Positions 59,648-64,000 of a stretch of DNA of 64,000 nucleotides are shown here, in pieces. The position numbers and the translations under genes are program-made. How positions within the stretch are numbered: position 1 is the stretch's first letter; every line of letters begins with the position of its first letter. Source of the stretch: Marinomonas hwangdonensis (lineage in GTDB: Bacteria; Pseudomonadota; Gammaproteobacteria; Pseudomonadales; Marinomonadaceae); assembly GCF_003721245.1 (NCBI RefSeq), contig NZ_RIZG01000003.1, positions 372,001 to 436,000 on the forward strand, given 5' to 3'. The notes under the pieces are model-generated. The model was given only the letters and a program-made list of their open reading frames with translations, searched no databases and was not told the origin of the DNA.

Positions 59648-61359
59648 TGAGTACTCAAATGAAAGTTAAGAAAAAATCCGTATCCGAATGGGTAAAATCT
59701 GGTGATCCATGGGTGTGGCTAAACGCCGGTGCTGTAGCAATTTCGGTGATCATGGTTGTCGGATTGTTATTGCTGATTGCCGTGCGTGGTCTAGGGCATT
59801 TTTGGCCTGCCGATGTGGTCGAGGCGCGCTACGAGTTGCCAGGACAACCCGCTTACAAATTAATAGGTGAGCGTGTTGAAAGTGTGGAAGTGCCTGTGGC
59901 TCAGTTACGAGAAGCGGGTATCAATATTCCAGGTGATTTTGATCTCATGCAACGTACGCTGATCAAAACGGGTAACCGTGATGTGTACGGTACGGATTTC
60001 CGTTGGGTGCTGGATGAATACGTTACCGAATCAAAACGCCCGGAGATGCTGTTTACGGCGGAGCGTCATGAGTGGGGTAATCTGTACGGTTACTTAAAAT
60101 CGGTAAAAGAAAATGGTCAAATCGTGGCTGAAACAGCCGATTATGAACCAACCGAATCGGCTTTAGCGACATGGGAAGTGTTCCAAAAGAGCATCGAACG
60201 TGCGGATAAAATCCACCAAGAAATTAAGAAAATCGAGAAAAAAGACATAGGTAAAATTAACTATGGTCTTGAGCGTATTCGCTTAAAGCAACGCAGCCTT
60301 GAGTTAAAAGGTGAGTTGACGCCAGCGGCCGAAGCGGATCTTACGGTAGAGCGTAGTCAGTACGATGAAGAGTACAAGGTGCTTCAACAGAGTCTGATCG
60401 ACTTATATGCGCAAATTAACCGCGATAGCTTTACGGTTGAGGCGATGGACGGTTCTGTGCAAGAAATTGGCGTAGCGAAAATTGTTCACGCTTACCGTGC
60501 GAATGCAATGGGTGTGGGTGAGAAGATTGGCTTCTATTTTGTTAAATTGTGGGAGTTTTTGTCTGACGAACCTCGTGAAGCGAATACCGAAGGTGGGGTT
60601 TTCCCAGCGATTTTCGGTACCGTAATGATGGTGTTCTTGATGACCATCTTGGTAACGCCTTTTGGTGTCGTTGCCGCGGTTTATCTTCGCGAATACGCTT
60701 CACAGGGTTGGCTAACTCGAACCATACGAATTGCTGTGAATAACTTAGCAGGTGTGCCTTCTATCGTTTATGGTGTTTTTGGTTTGGGTTTCTTCATTTA
60801 CTTTTTAGGGTCTAGCATCGATCAGGCGTTCTTCCCTGAAGCCTTGCCATCTCCGACCTTCGGTACCGGTGGCTTGATGTGGGCATCTGTCACATTGGCA
60901 TTACTGACTTTACCCGTGGTAATTGTGGCTACGGAAGAAGGTTTGGCCCGTATTCCTCGCAACGTCCGTGAAGGCAGTTTGGCCTTGGGCGCAACGAAAG
61001 CGGAAACCTTATGGCGTGTGGTACTGCCTATGGCGAGTCCGGCTATCATGACAGGGGTTATCCTGGCGGTAGCGCGTGCGGCCGGTGAAGTGGCTCCTTT
61101 GATGTTGGTGGGTGTGGTAAAATTAGCGCCGTCACTGCCTTTAGATGGCAATTACCCCTACATTCATCTAGACCAAAAGTTTATGCACTTAGGCTTCCAT
61201 ATTTATGATGTGGGTTTCCAAAGTCCAAATGTCGAAGCGGCACGACCTCTTGTGTACGCAACAGCCTTATTGCTAGTGATTGTTATTGCCTTGCTGAATT
61301 TCTCAGCCGTAACGATTCGAAACCATCTACGTGAAAAATACAAATCGCTGGAAATGTAA
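59647..61359 (+). CDS. pstA: Phosphate ABC transporter permease PstA, extended form
   Basis: This is the second permease subunit, 570 residues (E. coli 296). A first membrane helix lies at about 24-48. An inserted domain of about 250 residues follows, including a charged coiled coil (about 170-255; [20 protein letters not shown] onward). The permease core starts at about 315, with [34 protein letters not shown] and [42 protein letters not shown] (EAA loop). The extra domain pairs with that of PstC, so both insertions probably face the periplasm together (inference). Confidence 0.93.
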   Translation: MSTQMKVKKKSVSEWVKSGDPWVWLNAGAVAISVIMVVGLLLLIAVRGLGHFWPADVVEARYELPGQPAYKLIGERVESVEVPVAQLREAGINIPGDFDLMQRTLIKTGNRDVYGTDFRWVLDEYVTESKRPEMLFTAERHEWGNLYGYLKSVKENGQIVAETADYEPTESALATWEVFQKSIERADKIHQEIKKIEKKDIGKINYGLERIRLKQRSLELKGELTPAAEADLTVERSQYDEEYKVLQQSLIDLYAQINRDSFTVEAMDGSVQEIGVAKIVHAYRANAMGVGEKIGFYFVKLWEFLSDEPREANTEGGVFPAIFGTVMMVFLMTILVTPFGVVAAVYLREYASQGWLTRTIRIAVNNLAGVPSIVYGVFGLGFFIYFLGSSIDQAFFPEALPSPTFGTGGLMWASVTLALLTLPVVIVATEEGLARIPRNVREGSLALGATKAETLWRVVLPMASPAIMTGVILAVARAAGEVAPLMLVGVVKLAPSLPLDGNYPYIHLDQKFMHLGFHIYDVGFQSPNVEAARPLVYATALLLVIVIALLNFSAVTIRNHLREKYKSLEM

Positions 61360-61379
61360 GCGGCGGAGAAGAGATTATT

Positions 61380-62210
61380 ATGAGCAACGTAAAAACACAT
61401 TCTATTGATATTTCATCAATGCAGCGTAGCCAACAAGCTTTGCGTATCGAAGACGAGAAGGTTTGTCTATCGGTCAACAATTTGCACCTATATTACGGTG
61501 ACAAAGCGGCTCTGAAAGGGGTGAATATGGTCATCCCTGAGAAAAAAGTAACCGCGTTTATCGGACCTTCTGGTTGCGGTAAATCTACCTTGTTACGCTG
61601 CTTTAACCGTATGAATGATTTGGTGGATACGTGCCGAATCACCGGTGAAATCAACCTTCATGATGAAAATATTTACGCGAAAGGGACGGATGTCGCTGAG
61701 CTTCGTCGTCGTGTTGGCATGGTTTTTCAAAAGCCTAACCCATTCCCGAAAAGCATCTACGAAAACGTGGCTTATGGCTTGCGTATACAAGGCATTAATA
61801 AAAAGCGCTTGTTAGATGAAACTGTTGAGTGGGCATTACGTTCTGCCGCACTATGGGATGAGGTGAAAGACCGTTTGCACGAAAGTGCTCTGGGTATGTC
61901 GGGCGGTCAGCAGCAGCGTTTGGTCATTGCTCGTACGGTAGCGGTTAAGCCAGAAGTACTTTTGTTGGATGAGCCTGCTTCGGCATTGGACCCGATTTCG
62001 ACGTTAAAAATTGAAGAATTGATTCACGAATTAAAAAATGAGTTCACCATTGCCATTGTGACGCACAACATGCAGCAAGCGGCACGGGTGTCGGATTACA
62101 CAGCGTTTATGTATTTGGGTGATTTGGTGGAGTTTGGTGATACTAATACCTTGTTTACTAACCCTGACAAACAACAAACAGAAGACTACATCACGGGCCG
62201 CTACGGCTAG
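61380..62210 (+). CDS. pstB: Phosphate ABC transporter ATPase PstB
   Basis: PstB is the cytosolic ATPase of the importer, 276 residues. Walker [21 protein letters not shown], signature [15 protein letters not shown], Walker [14 protein letters not shown] and the switch His in [14 protein letters not shown] are all present. PstB-typical [15 protein letters not shown] follows Walker A. It is 20 bp after pstA and 14 bp before phoU. Confidence 0.97.
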   Translation: MSNVKTHSIDISSMQRSQQALRIEDEKVCLSVNNLHLYYGDKAALKGVNMVIPEKKVTAFIGPSGCGKSTLLRCFNRMNDLVDTCRITGEINLHDENIYAKGTDVAELRRRVGMVFQKPNPFPKSIYENVAYGLRIQGINKKRLLDETVEWALRSAALWDEVKDRLHESALGMSGGQQQRLVIARTVAVKPEVLLLDEPASALDPISTLKIEELIHELKNEFTIAIVTHNMQQAARVSDYTAFMYLGDLVEFGDTNTLFTNPDKQQTEDYITGRYG

Positions 62211-62224
62211 GCGGAGGACGCATT

Positions 62225-62938
62225 ATGAAAGAATTAACAACGGATCATATCTCCCAGCAGTTTAATAACGAGTTGGAAGCCCTGCGTCAGCATTTTTTAA
62301 CCATGGGTGGCGTGGTTGAAAGTCAGGTACAAGATGCCGTGCAGGCGCTGCTTGATAGTAACGGCTCTTTGGCCGAAGACGTCAAAGATCAAGACACTAC
62401 CGTTAACCAATTGGATGGTTTAATCGACGAAGAGTGTCGCCGTATTTTGGCTAAGCGTCAGCCAGCGGCTTCCGACTTACGCATGATTTTGTCCATCAGT
62501 AAAGCGGTGAGTGAATTGGAGCGTATTGGTGATGAAGCCAAAAAAATTGCCAACCTCACACTGAATCTCGTGTCGGAAGGGGAGTCTCCGCGTGGTTACG
62601 TTGAGATCAACCGTATCGGTCAGATGGTATCGAAAATGGTGCATGATGCGCTTGACGCCTATGCGCGTTTAGACATCGAGTTGGCGGTGAAAGTCGCCAA
62701 ACAAGACCGTACTGTGGACCAAGAATACAACACGGCGATGCGTTCTTTAGTGACCTATATGATGGAAGATCCACGCAGTATTTCACGCGTGATCAACGTG
62801 ATCTGGGTACTTCGCTCTCTTGAACGTATTGGTGACCATGCGCGTCATACTTGTCAACATTTGATCTTCATGATCAAGGGCGTTGATGTTCGTCACGTGA
62901 GTCTCAACGACCTTACGGCCGACTATAAACCCAAATAG
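62225..62938 (+). CDS. phoU: Phosphate signalling protein PhoU
   Basis: PhoU links PstSCAB to PhoR and shuts the Pho regulon down when phosphate is plentiful. The 237 residues have two three-helix repeats with the metal-binding signature E-x3-D-x3-D-like segments (VSELERIGDEAKKIANL; VLRSLERIGDHARHTCQHLIFMIKG). Length matches the family. The genes of the PhoBR two-component system are not in the window. A strong terminator follows. Confidence 0.96.
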   Translation: MKELTTDHISQQFNNELEALRQHFLTMGGVVESQVQDAVQALLDSNGSLAEDVKDQDTTVNQLDGLIDEECRRILAKRQPAASDLRMILSISKAVSELERIGDEAKKIANLTLNLVSEGESPRGYVEINRIGQMVSKMVHDALDAYARLDIELAVKVAKQDRTVDQEYNTAMRSLVTYMMEDPRSISRVINVIWVLRSLERIGDHARHTCQHLIFMIKGVDVRHVSLNDLTADYKPK

Positions 62939-62950
62939 ATCATGTGCTTA

Positions 62951-62996
62951 GGCTTCTTGGCTGATCAGATCAGTCAAGAAGCCGATGTTACTTTTT
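62951..62996 (+). terminator. Terminator of the pst-phoU operon
   Basis: 15-bp stem GGCTTCTTGGCTGAT (62951-62965) and ATCAGTCAAGAAGCC (62969-62983), one G-T pair, loop CAG, then a T run at 62992-62996 after a short spacer. Confidence 0.75.
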
Positions 62997-63120
62997 GCCA
63001 TACTGATTTCTGCTTCCTCAATCGACGGCCTGTTTATTTCACGTAAAAAACGTCTTTACGGGTGGGCTATTCGGCTGACTTTGCTATCATCGTTTCCTTT
63101 TCGATGAGGCGTTACCCGCT

Positions 63121-63621
63121 ATGTTTACTCTAGACCTTGCCCCTACTTGTTCACCTGATGAGCGCTATCATGACCTTAACGCCCAATTAGCGGCCTTGCT
63201 AAGTGGCGAACGCGACCTTATCTGCAATGCCGCGCAATTTTCTGCTTTTGTGATGCAAACAGTGGAAGATTTGAATTGGTCTGGGTTTTATTTCGCACGT
63301 GATAATGAACTGGTATTAGGGCCTTATGTCGGCAAAGTGGCTTGTACGCGTATTCCATTTGGTAAGGGGGTGTGTGGTAAAGCGGCGGAAAGTCTACAAA
63401 TTCAACGTATCAAGAATGTTCATGCATTTGATGGCCACATTGCTTGCGATGCTGCTTCGGCCTCTGAGTTGGTATTACCGGTGGTAGTGGATGGCAAGCT
63501 GGTGGCCGTGTTTGATATGGACAGCCCAAAAGTAGGGCGATTTACAGAGATAGACCAAGTGGGGTTAGCTGCTTTTGTGGCGACTTTTATTGCAGCGACG
63601 GACTGTAATTGGTCGTTTTAG
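63121..63621 (+). CDS. msrC: Free methionine-(R)-sulfoxide reductase MsrC (GAF domain)
   Basis: MsrC reduces free methionine-R-sulfoxide. The 166 residues form one GAF domain, the fRMsr family length. The three conserved cysteines are visible in VACTRIPFGKGVCGKAAESL (two) and GHIACDAASASELVLPV (one), followed by FDMDSPKVGRF. It overlaps the convergent gene by 4 bp. A 16-bp tandem duplication covers its stop codon. Confidence 0.94.
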   Translation: MFTLDLAPTCSPDERYHDLNAQLAALLSGERDLICNAAQFSAFVMQTVEDLNWSGFYFARDNELVLGPYVGKVACTRIPFGKGVCGKAAESLQIQRIKNVHAFDGHIACDAASASELVLPVVVDGKLVAVFDMDSPKVGRFTEIDQVGLAAFVATFIAATDCNWSF

Positions 63622-63639
63622 GTATTGGTCGTTTTAGGT
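63608..63639. repeat. 16-bp perfect tandem duplication at the msrC stop
   Basis: ATTGGTCGTTTTAGGT occurs twice in direct succession (63608-63623, 63624-63639). The first copy encodes the last msrC residues and stop; both copies also lie in the 3' end of the minus-strand gene. Confidence 0.9.
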
Positions 63640-64000
63640 ATTGTCGGGACAGTGAATAAGGTTCTTAGTAGCGGCTCTAGCTGGCTTTGTGTGAGTGGAA
63701 ACGACAATGGCATTACGGAGTAGCCAATGGTGTTGATTGCCTTAGGATGGTAGCTCAGCACAGCGCATGAGACACTTTTCCATTGTTGCAAGGCTTCCTT
63801 ACCGTCGCGATCAAAGTGTGGTGTATTGCCCAGAATAATCAGATCGTATTCTTTGTTCTCGTGAAGATAGCCCTCTTTTGATAAAGAAGCGTGAATGTTG
63901 AAGCTCGCCAGTTGCAACCCAATCATTTTGGCTAAATGCGTATCGGTTTCAATGATCAAGGCGTGCTTTTGTGGTGAACACTGAAAACGGGGGGATTTTT
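63618..64000 (-). CDS. C-terminal part of a protein with a degenerate receiver-like domain
   Basis: The frame is open from the right edge of the window (KSPRFQCSPQKHALIIETDT...), so the start lies outside. The visible 127 residues look like a receiver domain: ALIIETDTHLAKMIGLQLASFNIHASLS at the start and YDLIILGNTPHF where the acceptor Asp would be, here Gly, with no clear Lys loop. It could be the terminal pseudo-receiver of a hybrid sensor kinase or a stand-alone regulator. It converges on msrC with a 4-bp overlap. Function not assigned. Confidence 0.6.
   Translation of the reverse strand, partial: KSPRFQCSPQKHALIIETDTHLAKMIGLQLASFNIHASLSKEGYLHENKEYDLIILGNTPHFDRDGKEALQQWKSVSCAVLSYHPKAINTIGYSVMPLSFPLTQSQLEPLLRTLFTVPTIPKTTNT

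Overview
The window is the replication-origin neighbourhood of a gammaproteobacterial chromosome. Gene order, protein style and the combination of KtrAB, a type-B-like PutA, an extended PstC/PstA pair and a dnaA-rpmH origin suggest a marine member of the Oceanospirillales, probably Marinomonas or a close relative. That assignment rests on recall of protein families, not on a search. No mobile element, phage gene, CRISPR array, rRNA or tRNA was seen.

Layout. The left edge holds the 3' end of qorB and a bidirectional terminator. The leftward operon dnaA-dnaN-recF-gyrB follows (0.5-6.9 kb). The dnaA-rpmH gap (6.9-7.4 kb) is AT-rich and carries several DnaA boxes. To its right run rpmH-rnpA-yidC-mnmE (7.4-11.2 kb); no yidD lies between rnpA and yidC. 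In many relatives mnmE is followed directly by mnmG. Here about 16 kb lies between them (11.2-27.3 kb): a KtrAB potassium uptake system with a shortened KdpD/KdpE pair; a signalling block (HPt-REC-REC-GGDEF-EAL protein, hybrid histidine kinase, single-domain receiver); a glycerate kinase/AcuI/AcuR-like block; and an AraC regulator divergent from a zinc alcohol dehydrogenase. The block ends in a second AT-rich, DnaA-box-rich gap just upstream of mnmG, the place E. coli oriC occupies. The window therefore holds two origin-like regions about 20 kb apart.

From 27.3 to 38.9 kb comes the conserved mnmG-rsmG-parA-parB-atpIBEFHAGDC block, with a near-consensus sigma-70 promoter before atpI. From 39 to 46 kb there is a TrmB-type regulator, the cysteine-desulfurase set (tcdA/csdL with a DCC protein, convergent with csdA-csdE), a divergent MocR-like regulator and an aromatic/aspartate aminotransferase. 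From 46 to 50 kb there is a small PA3496-like protein, uvrD, a repeat-bearing gap and a Gfo/Idh/MocA oxidoreductase.

From 50 to 55 kb lies a proline-catabolism locus in which the usual C-terminal domain of long PutA is a separate downstream gene with its own ribosome binding site, next to an AraC-type candidate regulator. A quinone oxidoreductase is followed by the phosphate operon pstS-pstC-pstA-pstB-phoU, with Pho-box-like sequences ahead of pstS and pstC. The right edge has msrC and the C-terminal end of a gene that leaves the window and encodes a degenerate receiver-like domain.

Most genes are core housekeeping. The most distinctive points are the two origin-like regions, the split PutA, the two near-identical operators around the AcuR-like repressor, the KdpDE pair attached to ktrAB, and the dense phosphorelay/c-di-GMP block.
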